64,000 bases of DNA from Sandaracinaceae bacterium (GCA_016712745.1 JADJQN010000015.1:1-64000), one strand, 5' to 3'; positions 47,496-56,396 are shown, counted from the stretch's first letter. Numbers and translations are program-made. Notes: a model not told the origin generated them from the sequence alone.

Positions 47496-48002
47496 TCATG
47501 GTCCGCCCTGGGGTCCCGGGGTGGGCGGCTGGTGCCAAGGACGACGGTTCGGGCTGGCTCCGCCAGGCACCGCGCAGAGCCCGCGCACCTCGACATGAGC
47601 GTCGACGATGCTGCCGAGCTTCTTCAGAGCGTCGGGCAGGCGAAGCCCGTTCAGCTCTTCGCTCTCGAAGTCGCGCACCAGGCCGCAGCCTACGCAGACG
47701 TAGTGGTGGTGCGGGTCGAGGTTGGCGTCGAACCGCACTCCATCGCGCTGTGGCCCGAGCGTGGTGACAAGCCCGAGGTCGTGAAGCTTCCACAGCGTCC
47801 GGTAGACCGTGTCGAGCGAGACCGTCGGCATGCGTCGCTGCACCGCACGGAAGATGGCCTCCGCGTCGGGATGCTCCTCTGTGCCCGCCAGCTCTCGGAA
47901 GATCTCGAGCCGCTGATGGGTCAGCTTGACGCCAGCCTCCTTGGCGACCGCCTTGAGCTGTTCGAGCCTCTGCTCGATGCGATTGGATTCCGATTTGCGC
48001 AT
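47496..48002 (-). CDS. Fur/PerR-family peroxide regulator
   Basis: 168 residues: GVKLTHQRLEIFRELAGTEE and VSLDTVYRTLWKLHDLGLVT form the winged helix; FDANLDPHHHYVCVGCGLVR holds the metal/HHH site and first CxxC. The usual second CxxC is missing: the tail reads VRGLCAVPGGASPNRRPW. It heads the katG-dps operon and probably represses it. Confidence 0.88.
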   Translation of the reverse strand: MRKSESNRIEQRLEQLKAVAKEAGVKLTHQRLEIFRELAGTEEHPDAEAIFRAVQRRMPTVSLDTVYRTLWKLHDLGLVTTLGPQRDGVRFDANLDPHHHYVCVGCGLVRDFESEELNGLRLPDALKKLGSIVDAHVEVRGLCAVPGGASPNRRPWHQPPTPGPQGGP

Positions 48003-48086
48003 GGCTCGTAGTTGCGGATTATACGCAGGTAGGAACATAATCAGGGCCAGCCTCAACGTCAATCGGGCCGGCTCCTCGGAGATCCA
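48003..48086. promoter_or_regulatory. Intergenic region between peroxide operon and chimera
   Basis: Contains TTGCGGATTATACGCAG with a TGCG/CGCA inverted repeat and an ATAATC block, a candidate Fur/PerR operator for the operon reading left. Not a canonical Per box. Confidence 0.3.
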
Positions 48087-49139
48087 GTGCAGTCAACCTC
48101 GCCCATCCTCACGGGTTTTCTGGGCAGCCTGGTGGCCGGGCTCGGCACTGGACTCGGTGCTCTGCCGATCTTCGTGCGCGCGAGCTGGAGCAAGGAGGCT
48201 CAACGGCTCATGCTCGCGGTCGCCGGCGGCATGATGCTCGGCGCCACGTTCTTCTCGCTCCTTCAGCCGGCGCTCTTCGCCGCAGCCCTGGCGTGGGCGA
48301 CGAGCCGCCCCATCTCCCGGCATGTCGTTGCCCCGTTGACGCGACTCCGTGAGCGCATCGCAGAGCTCGACATCGATGCCCTCGAAGGCGCGACCCTCGG
48401 CAGCGAGGAGGGCATCGTTGAGGTCGACGCGCTGCGCCGCACGATCGAACAGCTCATCGTGCGCGTCGAGCGGGCACTTTCACAAGCCCATCGCTTTGCG
48501 GCGAACGCAGCTCACGAGCTCCGCACGCCGCTGACGACAGTGCGTGCCGAACTCGAATTGCTCGCCGAGAACATCACGGAGCCGGGGCCGCGTGAGGGAG
48601 CCGCGGTGGCCCAGCAGAAGCTCGCCGAGCTCTCGATGCTCGTAGAGAGACTGCTCATTCTCTCCGTGCCAGCGCGCTCGGCGGCAGACGCACACGAGGT
48701 CGTGTCGTTGCGCGACCTCCTGGAGGACGTCGTTCAGTCTCTTCCCAACGATGACCGCTCGCGGGTGAAAGTGTCGGAAGGCGACGCACTCGTTCGCGGT
48801 GACGCAACCCTCCTCGGTACGATGGTCGCCAACGCGATGGCGAATGGGCTCAAGTTTGGCAGCGCCGTGACGACCGAGGTGTCGCTCGTGGAGGGCATCG
48901 CGGTCGTTCACGTCGACGACGATGGCCCGGGAGTCGACGCGTCCGAACGCGAGCGGGCTTTCGAGCCGTTCTTCCGCTCGAGCGAAGCCCTCCGGCGGCG
49001 CATTCCCGGCCATGGCCTCGGCCTCGCGCTCATTCGGCACATCGCGACGACCCACGGCGGCAGCGCCACGCTCGTGGACAAGCGGACGCAGGGCGCGCGT
49101 CTCGAAATCCGTCTCCCAATCGCCGACCCCAGCGCATGA
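48087..49139 (+). CDS. Chimera: ZIP transporter N-terminus joined to histidine kinase C-terminus
   Basis: 350 residues from a GTG at 48087. Residues 1-62 are a ZIP-transporter start (LVAGLGTGLGALPIFVRASW, GGMMLGATFFSLLQPAL). From about residue 65 it is a sensor kinase: a membrane remnant LFAAALAWATSRPISRH, HAMP (VVAPLTRLRERIAELDID), HisKA (FAANAAHELRTPLTTVRAEL) with its His, and HATPase boxes (VDDDGPGVDASERE, HGLGLALIRHIATTHGG). No ZIP metal helices and no kinase input domain remain, so a deletion fused two genes near 48270. Kinase activity may persist; sensing cannot be normal. Confidence 0.75.
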   Translation: MQSTSPILTGFLGSLVAGLGTGLGALPIFVRASWSKEAQRLMLAVAGGMMLGATFFSLLQPALFAAALAWATSRPISRHVVAPLTRLRERIAELDIDALEGATLGSEEGIVEVDALRRTIEQLIVRVERALSQAHRFAANAAHELRTPLTTVRAELELLAENITEPGPREGAAVAQQKLAELSMLVERLLILSVPARSAADAHEVVSLRDLLEDVVQSLPNDDRSRVKVSEGDALVRGDATLLGTMVANAMANGLKFGSAVTTEVSLVEGIAVVHVDDDGPGVDASERERAFEPFFRSSEALRRRIPGHGLGLALIRHIATTHGGSATLVDKRTQGARLEIRLPIADPSA

Positions 49140-49146
49140 CGGCGAC

Positions 49147-49899
49147 TCACCCGTCGTGTAACGTGGACTCGAGCGTGCCGCGGCGTTGAAGCGCACGGGC
49201 AAGCAGCCAACTCAGAGCGGCCCATGCCGCTCCAGCCGCCCACCCCGCGAGGACGTCGGTAGGCCAGTGCACGCCCAAGTAAACGCGGCTCACTCCGACT
49301 AGCACCGCGAGGAGAAGAGCCCACGCCAGAACATAGGCCTTCACGATGAGCCTCTTCTCGACGCGCGCCAGCAGCGCACCCAGCGTGAGATAGACGGCTG
49401 CTGCGAGCATGGAATGGCCACTCGGAAAGCTTGGAGAAATCACGTGGGAGAGGTGCGGAACAAGCGCCGGGCGTGGCCGCGCGAACAGCTCCTTCAGCAC
49501 CAGCTCGAGAACCGTTGCGCTGATGATTGAGGCAGCGACGTACAAGGCGCTCCGAGGCTTTCGACCGAGGAACAGGTAGCCCACCCCCATGAGGGTGACG
49601 AGCGTAAGCAGGCCCGTGCCTCCGAGAGCGGTGAAGTCCCTGCCCATTTCCTCAAGCCAACGAGGGCCGAGCGGATCAGACCGGTCCGCGGGGTTGCGTA
49701 GGCTCAGGAGCACGGCTCGATCGAGGGCAGCCACATCGCCCTCGCGAATCTCCGACTCGACCTTCATGAAGACGAACACGCCGAGCGCGATGGTGAATAC
49801 GGCGACGTTCACGCCAAGCTCGTGACGGCCTATCCAGCGGAGCGCGGTCCGAAGCGCTTCCGCATGCCGTCGCAGCGTCGATGCAGCTCGATCTTCCAA
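49147..49899 (-). CDS. PAP2-family membrane phosphatase
   Basis: 250 residues, about six membrane helices. The three phosphatase motifs are intact: KELFARPRP, SPSFPSGHSMLAA and GVSRVYLGVHWPTDVLAGW. Acts on polyprenyl or phosphatidyl phosphates. Convergent with the chimera. Confidence 0.9.
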   Translation of the reverse strand: MEDRAASTLRRHAEALRTALRWIGRHELGVNVAVFTIALGVFVFMKVESEIREGDVAALDRAVLLSLRNPADRSDPLGPRWLEEMGRDFTALGGTGLLTLVTLMGVGYLFLGRKPRSALYVAASIISATVLELVLKELFARPRPALVPHLSHVISPSFPSGHSMLAAAVYLTLGALLARVEKRLIVKAYVLAWALLLAVLVGVSRVYLGVHWPTDVLAGWAAGAAWAALSWLLARALQRRGTLESTLHDG

Positions 49900-49927
49900 T
49901 TTCTACTCACTGCGGGCAACAGTCTTG

Positions 49928-50245
49928 CTAGGTGCTCTCGGCGACGAGTATGCCATCTGGATCGAGCTGGCGATAGCGCTCCAGGCGGCGCGCCGGGAGC
50001 GCTGAAGCGCGGTACTTGCGGACCAGGCCCGGTCGCGCGCGCTTCGGCGGCGGCTTCGGCGGGTCCGGCATGGGCGGCGGGAGCGGCTCGTACGGCGGCC
50101 AGGGCTTGCCGGCGCGCTTCGCCTGCCGGCCGCGTAGGTAGATGTCCAGGAGCGTCTCCGCGAGCACGTCGGCGGCCTCGACGCGTCGGCGCCGAAGATC
50201 AGCGAGGCGCTCGTCGACGTCTGGCTGCGGCTCGATCTCGTCCAT
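49928..50245 (-). CDS. Small mobile-element-type protein
   Basis: About 105 residues: ERLADLRRRRVEAADVLAET and LLDIYLRGRQAKRAGKPWP, then a Pro-rich segment (EPLPPPMPDPPKPPPKRARP). The EAADVLAETLLDIY block matches the small protein at 6659-6845. Starts ATG at 50245 (MDEIEPQPDVD). Suggests an element remnant here. Confidence 0.5.
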   Translation of the reverse strand: MDEIEPQPDVDERLADLRRRRVEAADVLAETLLDIYLRGRQAKRAGKPWPPYEPLPPPMPDPPKPPPKRARPGLVRKYRASALPARRLERYRQLDPDGILVAEST

Positions 50246-50618
50246 GGCCACGACAGGTCGCTCGACGTGGCCGGACAGTCCAGGCGAACGGGACGCAGTT
50301 GGATCCGTTGAATCTGTCCACGACCTGCGAGGGCACCTCGTCGCGGCACGGGGGGCATCAGTGAGCCGCCGACAGAGAGAGCGGAGAGCAGTCCCACAAC
50401 CGAAAGCTGTCCCGGATCATCGCCCCAGCGGCTGCGCGGTGTTCGCGATGCAGAGAACGGACGGGACAGACGCCCGACCGAGCGAGCGACCCGTCAGAGC
50501 CCCGCAGAGAGCGGTTCGCAAGCCGCTCCCCATGCGGAGCTGATGGAGTGGGGCGGCACGCGCCGCCCCCTCACCCTCGGCAAAGCCGAGTGTGAGCCTC
50601 CCCCACGCGAAGGGAACC

Positions 50619-50812
50619 TGCGGTCCCCTCGTCGCTACCGCGACTTCACCCCAGCTGTGACCTGGTGACGCTGGTGCAGGTTCGTCTCCGCTACCGCGGA
50701 TTCACGTCCGCTGCTCGAGCGTGCGTGGGGTTGCGGTCCCCCTCGTTGCTGCCGCAATTTCACCCCCGCTGTTGCCTGCTGACGATGGAGCAGCTTCCTT
50801 GTCGCTGACGCG
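50619..50812. repeat. Imperfect 81-bp direct repeat (two copies)
   Basis: Copy 1 at 50619-50699 begins TGCGGTCCCCTCGTCGCTAC; copy 2 at 50732-50812 begins TGCGGTCCCCCTCGTTGCTG. They align along their length, both ending at GCGG, with a 32-base spacer. Confidence 0.6.
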
Positions 50813-50945
50813 GAAAAGGGGACAGGAAAAGGGGACAGTCCCCTTTTCCCCCCCCCTTTTCCCCTTTTCCCAGTCCCCTTTTCCATGGCCGTGGAAAAGG
50901 GGACAGTCCCCTTTTCCAAGTATGCGCGCGACTGGAAAAGGGGAC
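50812..50945. repeat. Palindromic GGAAAAGGGGAC repeat array (REP-like)
   Basis: Two perfect 25-bp palindromes, GGAAAAGGGGAC-A-GTCCCCTTTTCC, at 50825-50849 and 50893-50917, half sites at 50812-50823 and 50934-50945, and a C/T-rich degenerate copy between. Such motifs resemble REP sequences mobilised by RAYT transposases; no RAYT gene is in the window. Confidence 0.75.
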
Positions 50946-51509
50946 GCGCCCTACGATCGCGAGCACAGGCTTGCGCAGTGGCGCGGGCTCGTCGAGCTCA
51001 AGCGGCAGGGAAAGGCCCGCTCGATTGGCGTGAGCAACTTCAGCATCGAGCACATTGAGGAGTTGAAGTCTGCGGATCTGCCGATGCCGGCCGCAAACCA
51101 GATCGAGCTCCACCCGTGGTCGCAGAAACCCGCGCTCGTTCAATACCTGAACAACAACGGGATAACGCCCATCGCTTACAGCAGCCTTGTGCCGCTCTCG
51201 ACCTGGCGAATCGCTGAGGGGCAAGCCAGCGCGAAGACGGAAGAGATGAAGGCCGACGGTCTGCAGGCGGATGCGCCATTTAAGATCATGGCCACGAAAT
51301 ACGGTGTGACCGAGGCGCAGGTGCTGCTCCGCTGGGCCGTGCAGAAGGGATATCCGGTGCTTCCGAAGAGCACGAACGGAGGGCGCATTCGGACCAACGC
51401 GGACATCTTCAGTTTCAGTATCGATGAGCCTGACATGGCTGCGATCGAGAAGATGGACCGCGGGGACGGAGTGGCGTGGGCCAGTGGCGATCCCACCAAG
51501 GCTCCTTGA
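50946..51509 (+). pseudogene. Aldo/keto reductase, N-terminal third missing
   Basis: Sequence begins inside the family fold: GLVELKRQGKARSIGVSNFS, NQIELHPWSQKPALVQYLNN, and ends with VLPKSTNGGRIRTNADIFSF. The catalytic Tyr/Asp region (normally residues 1-110) is absent; homology starts right where the palindrome array ends. An ATG at 50922 could start a 195-residue inactive fragment. Confidence 0.85.
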
Positions 51510-51722
51510 GAAGAAACAAGCTTCGGACCAGCTGCGAGGAGAAATTCTCCGCGTTCCGGCGGACGGCGCAGAAGCATCGCGTTGCCTCGCCTACTCGACT
51601 CAACCTCCGGCCTATGCGATTCTGCTCGCTCACTTTCGCGTAAAGGGTGCAGCGATTGAGCTGCAGGATAGAGGATGGTCGGGCCGCCATCCCAGCCGGT
51701 GATCAGCCGGTAGGGATAGATC

Positions 51723-53144
51723 ATGTCGACGACCACACCGCAGGGGCAAGGGCCTCACACGTCATCTCCGCCGGAGGCCTGGGAGCCGCTGCTTCGTCTT
51801 ATGCGTATCGCGGGGCGGCCGCTCGAACGCTTTTTGCGCATCGAGGCTGCGAGCGGGATCCTGTTGCTCGTCGCGGCCGCAGTCGCGCTTGCCTTGGCGA
51901 ACTCGCCGTGGGCGGACGCGTATCTGAGCATTTGGCACACGCCGCTCGGTCTTCGCGTTGGCGGCTTCGCGTTCGAGCGATCACTTGAGTGGGTCGTAAA
52001 TGATGGGCTGATGGTGATCTTCTTCTTCGTCGTCGGTATGGAGATACGTCGCGAGATACATCGCGGCGAGCTCTCCGAGTGGCGAAGGGCTGCGCTCCCT
52101 GCAGCAGCGGCGCTAGGCGGCATGATTGCTCCTGCAGTTCTCTATCTCACCATCGCCGGTGCCCCCGCGACGCGCTCGGGGTGGGGCGTTCCGATGGCAA
52201 CCGACATCGCCTTTGCGGTGGGCATCCTCGCCTTGCTTGGTCCGCGCGTTCCGGCCGCTCTTCGCGTTCTTCTCCTTGCGCTCGCCGTCATCGACGACCT
52301 CGGTGCCATCGTCGTCATCGCGATCTTCTACTCGTCGGGTATGGTGCTCTCAGGTCTGCTGGTTGCTGCGCTGGCGATTGGCGGTGTGTTCGCCATGCAA
52401 CGTATCGGCGTGCGCTCGAAGTTCGCGTACGTCGTTCCGGCCATTGTTGCCTGGGCGGGCATCTACGCCGCGGGGATTCATCCTACGATCGCAGGCGTCG
52501 TTGTCGGCTTGATCACACCGGTCAGAGCGTGGCTCGGCCCCGAGGGATTTGTGCTAGGCGTTCGTCACGAGCTCAAGAACTTGGTGCACGTGGATCTGAG
52601 CAGCATTCCCCCGCACGAGCTAGCCGACTCCCTACGCAACATCGACGTTGCGCGGCGTGAAGCGATGTCGCCTGCGGAGAGCCTGATTGCGTATCTCCAT
52701 CCGTGGGTTGCGTTCGGCATCATGCCGATATTCGCGCTCGCCAATGCCGGCGTTGTCATTTCTGGGGCTTCGCTCGATGCCGCTTCGTGGCGCGTGGTGA
52801 TTGCGGTTGTAGTGGGTCTCGTCATAGGAAAGCCGCTCGGTGTGCTCTTTGCCAGCTGGCTAACTTTGCGCCTTGGAATCGGTAAACTTCCGCTCGGCAT
52901 GACGAAGCGCCATTTGGTCGTGCTCGGCGTAGTCGCGGGAGTGGGCTTCACGATGGCATTGTTCATCGCGCAACTTGCCTTCGTGGATACGGCGCTACTC
53001 GCAGCAGCCAAGCTGGGCGTGCTGGTTGCGAGCGGCGTGGCAGCGGTCCTCGGGCTTGTGCTCGGACGCTTGCTTCTTGCGCCGGTCGCCACACCAGGCG
53101 CCGCACAAAGCGCCGACGAAGCCGAGAGTTCGACCGACGCATGA
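51723..53144 (+). CDS. nhaA: Na+/H+ antiporter NhaA
   Basis: 473 residues with NhaA signatures: DGLMVIFFFVVGMEIRREIH, GVPMATDIAFAVGILALLG and LLLALAVIDDLGAIVVIAIF (the Asp-Asp ion site). C-terminal Ala/Glu-rich tail. 77 bases upstream of arsD, same strand, with no promoter between that I can see, so probably one operon. Confidence 0.95.
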   Translation: MSTTTPQGQGPHTSSPPEAWEPLLRLMRIAGRPLERFLRIEAASGILLLVAAAVALALANSPWADAYLSIWHTPLGLRVGGFAFERSLEWVVNDGLMVIFFFVVGMEIRREIHRGELSEWRRAALPAAAALGGMIAPAVLYLTIAGAPATRSGWGVPMATDIAFAVGILALLGPRVPAALRVLLLALAVIDDLGAIVVIAIFYSSGMVLSGLLVAALAIGGVFAMQRIGVRSKFAYVVPAIVAWAGIYAAGIHPTIAGVVVGLITPVRAWLGPEGFVLGVRHELKNLVHVDLSSIPPHELADSLRNIDVARREAMSPAESLIAYLHPWVAFGIMPIFALANAGVVISGASLDAASWRVVIAVVVGLVIGKPLGVLFASWLTLRLGIGKLPLGMTKRHLVVLGVVAGVGFTMALFIAQLAFVDTALLAAAKLGVLVASGVAAVLGLVLGRLLLAPVATPGAAQSADEAESSTDA

Positions 53145-53221
53145 CGAATGAATCGCCGGGTCGTTGACGGAGCCGCAGCAGAGGCCCATCGTCTACTGGC
53201 GATATAACAAAGGACGTCTTT

Positions 53222-53605
53222 ATGTCTGTGACCATCCGCGTGTTTGACCCTGCCATGTGTTGCTCGACCGGTGTTTGTGGTCCGAGCATCGAGCCTGACC
53301 TTGCGCGATTCGCAGCCGACGTCGACTGGCTTCAGAAGCAGGGCGTCACGATCGAGCGATTCAACCTTGCGCAGCAGCCTGGTGCGTTCGCTGAGACACC
53401 GGCTGTAAAGGAGGCGCTCGCCCGTGGAACCGACGTTCTGCCCTTGGTGCTTGTGGGCGACCGCGTTGCAGTTGAGGGGGCGTACCCGTCGCGCGAGACT
53501 CTTGCTGCGCTAGCCGGCATCGTCGTGAAGAAGCTCGAGACTGTGCCTTCCTCGAGTTGCTGCGGTCCGAGCACGGACACGAAGACGAAAACCGGCTGCT
53601 GTTGA
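53222..53605 (+). CDS. arsD: Arsenite metallochaperone ArsD
   Basis: 127 residues. As(III) ligands: FDPAMCCSTGVCGPSIEP (Cys13, 14, 19), plus C-terminal pairs SSSCCGPS and TGCC. Core GTDVLPLVLVGDRVAVEGAY. Hands As(III) to ArsA, encoded 11 bases on. Confidence 0.95.
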   Translation: MSVTIRVFDPAMCCSTGVCGPSIEPDLARFAADVDWLQKQGVTIERFNLAQQPGAFAETPAVKEALARGTDVLPLVLVGDRVAVEGAYPSRETLAALAGIVVKKLETVPSSSCCGPSTDTKTKTGCC

Positions 53606-53616
53606 AGGAGCATCCG

Positions 53617-55398
53617 ATGAAATTCGTCGAGCAGGCGCCGCGAAACCTCTTCTTCACGGGCAAAGGTGGAGTTGGAAAGACAAGCGTCGCGTGCGCGACC
53701 GCGATCGCGCTCGCGGAGCGCGGCCTACGCGTTCTGCTCGTGAGCACTGACCCCGCATCCAATCTGGACGAGGTGCTCGAGACTCCGCTTGGCAGCGAGC
53801 CGCGTCCCGTTCTCGGTGTGCCAGGTCTCTCCGCACTTAACATCGATCCTGAAGCTGCGGCGCTCGCGTATCGCAATCGCATGGTGGACCCCTACCGAGG
53901 AGTGCTGCCTGAAGCCGCCGTACGTAGCATCGAGGAGCAGCTGTCGGGCGCATGTACTGTGGAGATTGCGGCCTTCGACGAATTCTCAAAGCTGCTCGGT
54001 GACGCGGCGGCCACTCGGGACTTTGATCATGTTGTGTTCGACACCGCACCGACGGGGCACACGCTGCGTCTGCTCGAGTTGCCGGCCGCTTGGAGCGGTT
54101 TTCTCGAGGCGAATGTCGGCGGCACTTCATGCCTCGGTCCTCTCGCAGGCCTCAAAACGCAACAAGCGCTCTATGACGCGTCGCGAAAGGCGCTCGTCGA
54201 CGCAAACCGCACGGCGCTCGTGCTAGTGTCGCGCGCGGAGGGAGCCGCTTTGCGCGAGGCGGAGCGCACCCGTCGTGAGCTCACTGCGCTCGGGGTCGAG
54301 AGACTCGAGCTCGTTATCAACGGCATCTTTCACGCCACGGATCTAACGGACAAGATCGCGGTTTCGATGGAACGTCGCGGCGCCGCTGCACTCGACGCGA
54401 TGCCCGCAGCTCTGCGCGTGCTCGCGCGTACCGATCTTCCCCTCTTGCCCTTTGGCCTCGTCGGACTGCGCGCGTTGCGAGCGCTATTTGCTGACGAAGC
54501 ACCGCCCCCAGCTAGTGTGCAAACGGCTGCCGCTAGTACGCCCACGTCCGATGCGCGAGCCCTGGTGCAGCTATTGCCCGAGCTCGAAGAGGGTGGTCGC
54601 GGCGTCATCATGACGATGGGCAAGGGCGGCGTCGGCAAGACCACGGTGGCCGTAAACATTGCAGTCGAACTTGCGCGACGAGGGCACAAAGTGCACCTGA
54701 CTACCACTGACCCGGCCGCCCATGTTGCAGATGCACTTGGCGGAAGTGTCGAAGGCATTCGCGTGAGTCGCATCGATCCCGAAGCAGAGACACGCGCATA
54801 CTCGCAAGAGGTACTACGGACGGCGGGCGCGGACCTCGATACTGCGGGCCGCGCGTTGCTTGAAGAAGACTTGCGCAGCCCTTGCACGGAGGAGATCGCG
54901 GTGTTCCGGGCGTTTGCGCGGATCGTCGACGAAGGTGAGCACGGATTCGTCGTGATCGACACGGCACCCACCGGCCACACGCTGCTCTTGCTGGACGCCG
55001 CCGAATCCTATCACCGAGAGGTGTTGCGGACGGCGGGCTCGGCCCCGGAGGACGTTCGTCGCTTGCTGCCGCGCTTGCGCGATCCCGCGTTCACGAAAAT
55101 TCTTGTCGTGACCCTTCCTGAGGCGACCCCCGTCCACGAGGCGGCCACGCTGCAGCGCGATCTGATGCGCGCCGACATCCGTCCCTTTGCCTGGGTTATC
55201 AACCAGAGTCTGATCCCGCTCATCGTGACCGATCCCGTACTTGTCCAGCGACGTGCGAACGAGACGCGCTTCCATACAGAAGTGAATGCGCTGGCTCAGC
55301 GTGTTGCGATTGTACCTTGGGCGATGCCGCGTAGCGCGCAAACACGGCTAGACCTCTTCGCCGCCCCGGAGAAGGTGCGTCCCGAGGCGGCCCCGTGA
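53617..55398 (+). CDS. arsA: Arsenical pump-driving ATPase ArsA
   Basis: 593 residues in two homologous halves. A1: FTGKGGVGKTSVACATAIAL and DTAPTGHTLRLLELP; A2: MTMGKGGVGKTTVAVNIAVE and DTAPTGHTLLLLDAAES. Arsenite-triggering cysteines are all present: SGACTVEIAAFDEF and GTSCLGPLAG in A1, RSPCTEEIAVFRAF in A2. ArsA normally energises ArsB; no ArsB or Acr3 gene is in the window, only NhaA upstream. Confidence 0.95.
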   Translation: MKFVEQAPRNLFFTGKGGVGKTSVACATAIALAERGLRVLLVSTDPASNLDEVLETPLGSEPRPVLGVPGLSALNIDPEAAALAYRNRMVDPYRGVLPEAAVRSIEEQLSGACTVEIAAFDEFSKLLGDAAATRDFDHVVFDTAPTGHTLRLLELPAAWSGFLEANVGGTSCLGPLAGLKTQQALYDASRKALVDANRTALVLVSRAEGAALREAERTRRELTALGVERLELVINGIFHATDLTDKIAVSMERRGAAALDAMPAALRVLARTDLPLLPFGLVGLRALRALFADEAPPPASVQTAAASTPTSDARALVQLLPELEEGGRGVIMTMGKGGVGKTTVAVNIAVELARRGHKVHLTTTDPAAHVADALGGSVEGIRVSRIDPEAETRAYSQEVLRTAGADLDTAGRALLEEDLRSPCTEEIAVFRAFARIVDEGEHGFVVIDTAPTGHTLLLLDAAESYHREVLRTAGSAPEDVRRLLPRLRDPAFTKILVVTLPEATPVHEAATLQRDLMRADIRPFAWVINQSLIPLIVTDPVLVQRRANETRFHTEVNALAQRVAIVPWAMPRSAQTRLDLFAAPEKVRPEAAP

Positions 55399-55611
55399 CG
55401 ACGCCGCCGACCGTGATGAAGTACGCTGTGACCGCGCGTGTCAGCGCCGGTGGCGAAGCGTCTGCGCAAGCGCGGACGTCGAGCATTGCGTTCGACGGCA
55501 CCTCGCACGCCGGCGAAACCTTGCCTGGTCCCGCGGAGTCCTAAGGTTTCCAGTTCGCCGCGGACGGTTTTGATTTCATGAAGCACCTCCCATCGACTTA
55601 TCGATGAAGTG
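55399..55611. other. Intergenic, nothing recognised
   Basis: 213 bases after arsA. No frame of interest; a short GATGAAG / CTTCAT-type inverted repeat near 55575-55610 (CATGAAGCAC...GATGAAGTGC). Confidence 0.3.
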
Positions 55612-55800
55612 CTATTGCGCATGAGTGAGAATATTTACCAGATTGCCAAACGGATCGTGCACGAAGAAACGGCGCACGCCCCATGGCTCGTCGGCCGGTC
55701 CGTACTCGATGTCGATCTTGGCCTTGCGAAATCGTTTCAGCGCTTCGTCTACATCGTCCACTTCAATGGATAGGTCCGCCACGATTCGTTTCACCTTCAT
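55612..55800 (-). pseudogene. VOC/glyoxalase-fold protein with internal deletion
   Basis: 62 residues: MKVKRIVA, the normal first residues of a VOC protein of this type, runs straight into DLSIEVDDVDEALKRFRKAK, which normally lies about 60 residues further on, then EYGPADEPWGVRRFFVHDPF and NLVNILTHAQ. Half of the fold is missing while the frame is kept, so an in-frame deletion is likely. Confidence 0.75.
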
Positions 55801-55825
55801 TTGGAACGCTCCGTTGCCGTTGGGC

Positions 55826-56359
55826 ATGACCCGTTCGGAAGACCTGCGCTATGGTCCGAGTATGGGGCCAGAGCGCAAAGAGTTTCCATTGCGGCCGCGC
55901 ACGCCGCAGGCCGTCGGTGGGGTTGTACTGTTCGGTGTGGGCGCGCTGTATTTCTATGCTGTTCGCGGTGTGGGAGCGAACGGCACGGTCTATCTCGTGT
56001 GCGCAGCGCTGTCGCTCGGGATGGCTGTGGCCGCCCTTGTCGCAGTATTCAATTTGATGACTCATGAAGGTTTTGCGATCGTTCTCACCCACGATGCCAT
56101 CGAGCTGCCCAGAGCGCCCTACCGATCTCGACGTCGCGAGCGCATTCCACTCGCTGCGATTGAAGCGGTCTCCTTCTCGCCGGAGCCGCCTGCCGCGCCG
56201 GACATGGTGATCCTTCACGTTCTGCCTGGGCCTACGCTGCGGTGGATTCGGCAGGACGCCCTCGAGTCGGATACGGCCGCCGATGTCGCGCGACTCCTCA
56301 TCGAGCGCGTGACAGCCTTGCGCGGCCCGGGCCGTGGCGTAGACATTCGCTACCATTGA
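55826..56359 (+). CDS. Membrane protein of unknown function
   Basis: 177 residues (165 from the ATG at 55862). Two hydrophobic segments (AVGGVVLFGVGALYFYAV, VYLVCAALSLGMAVAALVAV) then a soluble part, VLTHDAIELPRAPYRSRRRE and RIPLAAIEAVSFSPEPP, reminiscent of bacterial PH-like (DUF304-type) domains. Function unknown. Confidence 0.65.
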   Translation: MTRSEDLRYGPSMGPERKEFPLRPRTPQAVGGVVLFGVGALYFYAVRGVGANGTVYLVCAALSLGMAVAALVAVFNLMTHEGFAIVLTHDAIELPRAPYRSRRRERIPLAAIEAVSFSPEPPAAPDMVILHVLPGPTLRWIRQDALESDTAADVARLLIERVTALRGPGRGVDIRYH

Positions 56360-56396
56360 ACGATGACTCGCGGTGCGTGGTCAGTGCGCGGGCGCG

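Larger units (their letters stand above)
50252..50945. other. 694-base repeat-rich region without genes
   Basis: Holds a hairpin GGGGCGGC/GCCGCCCC (50550-50569), a second stem CTCGGC/GCCGAG (50576-50590), an imperfect 81-bp direct repeat and the GGAAAAGGGGAC palindrome array. No gene recognised. Confidence 0.5.

Noticed and set aside
49157..49183. TGTAACG motif near the end of the PAP2 gene
   Set aside because: The 14-base spacer leads to CCGCGG, not GRGAC, and no start codon follows on that strand.
50812..50945. Possible CRISPR array from repeated units
   Set aside because: Units are palindromes with irregular spacing and no unique equal-length spacers; no cas genes.
50721..50945. N-terminal extension of the aldo/keto reductase frame
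   Set aside because: Open by chance through the palindrome array; encodes repeat-derived sequence, not reductase.
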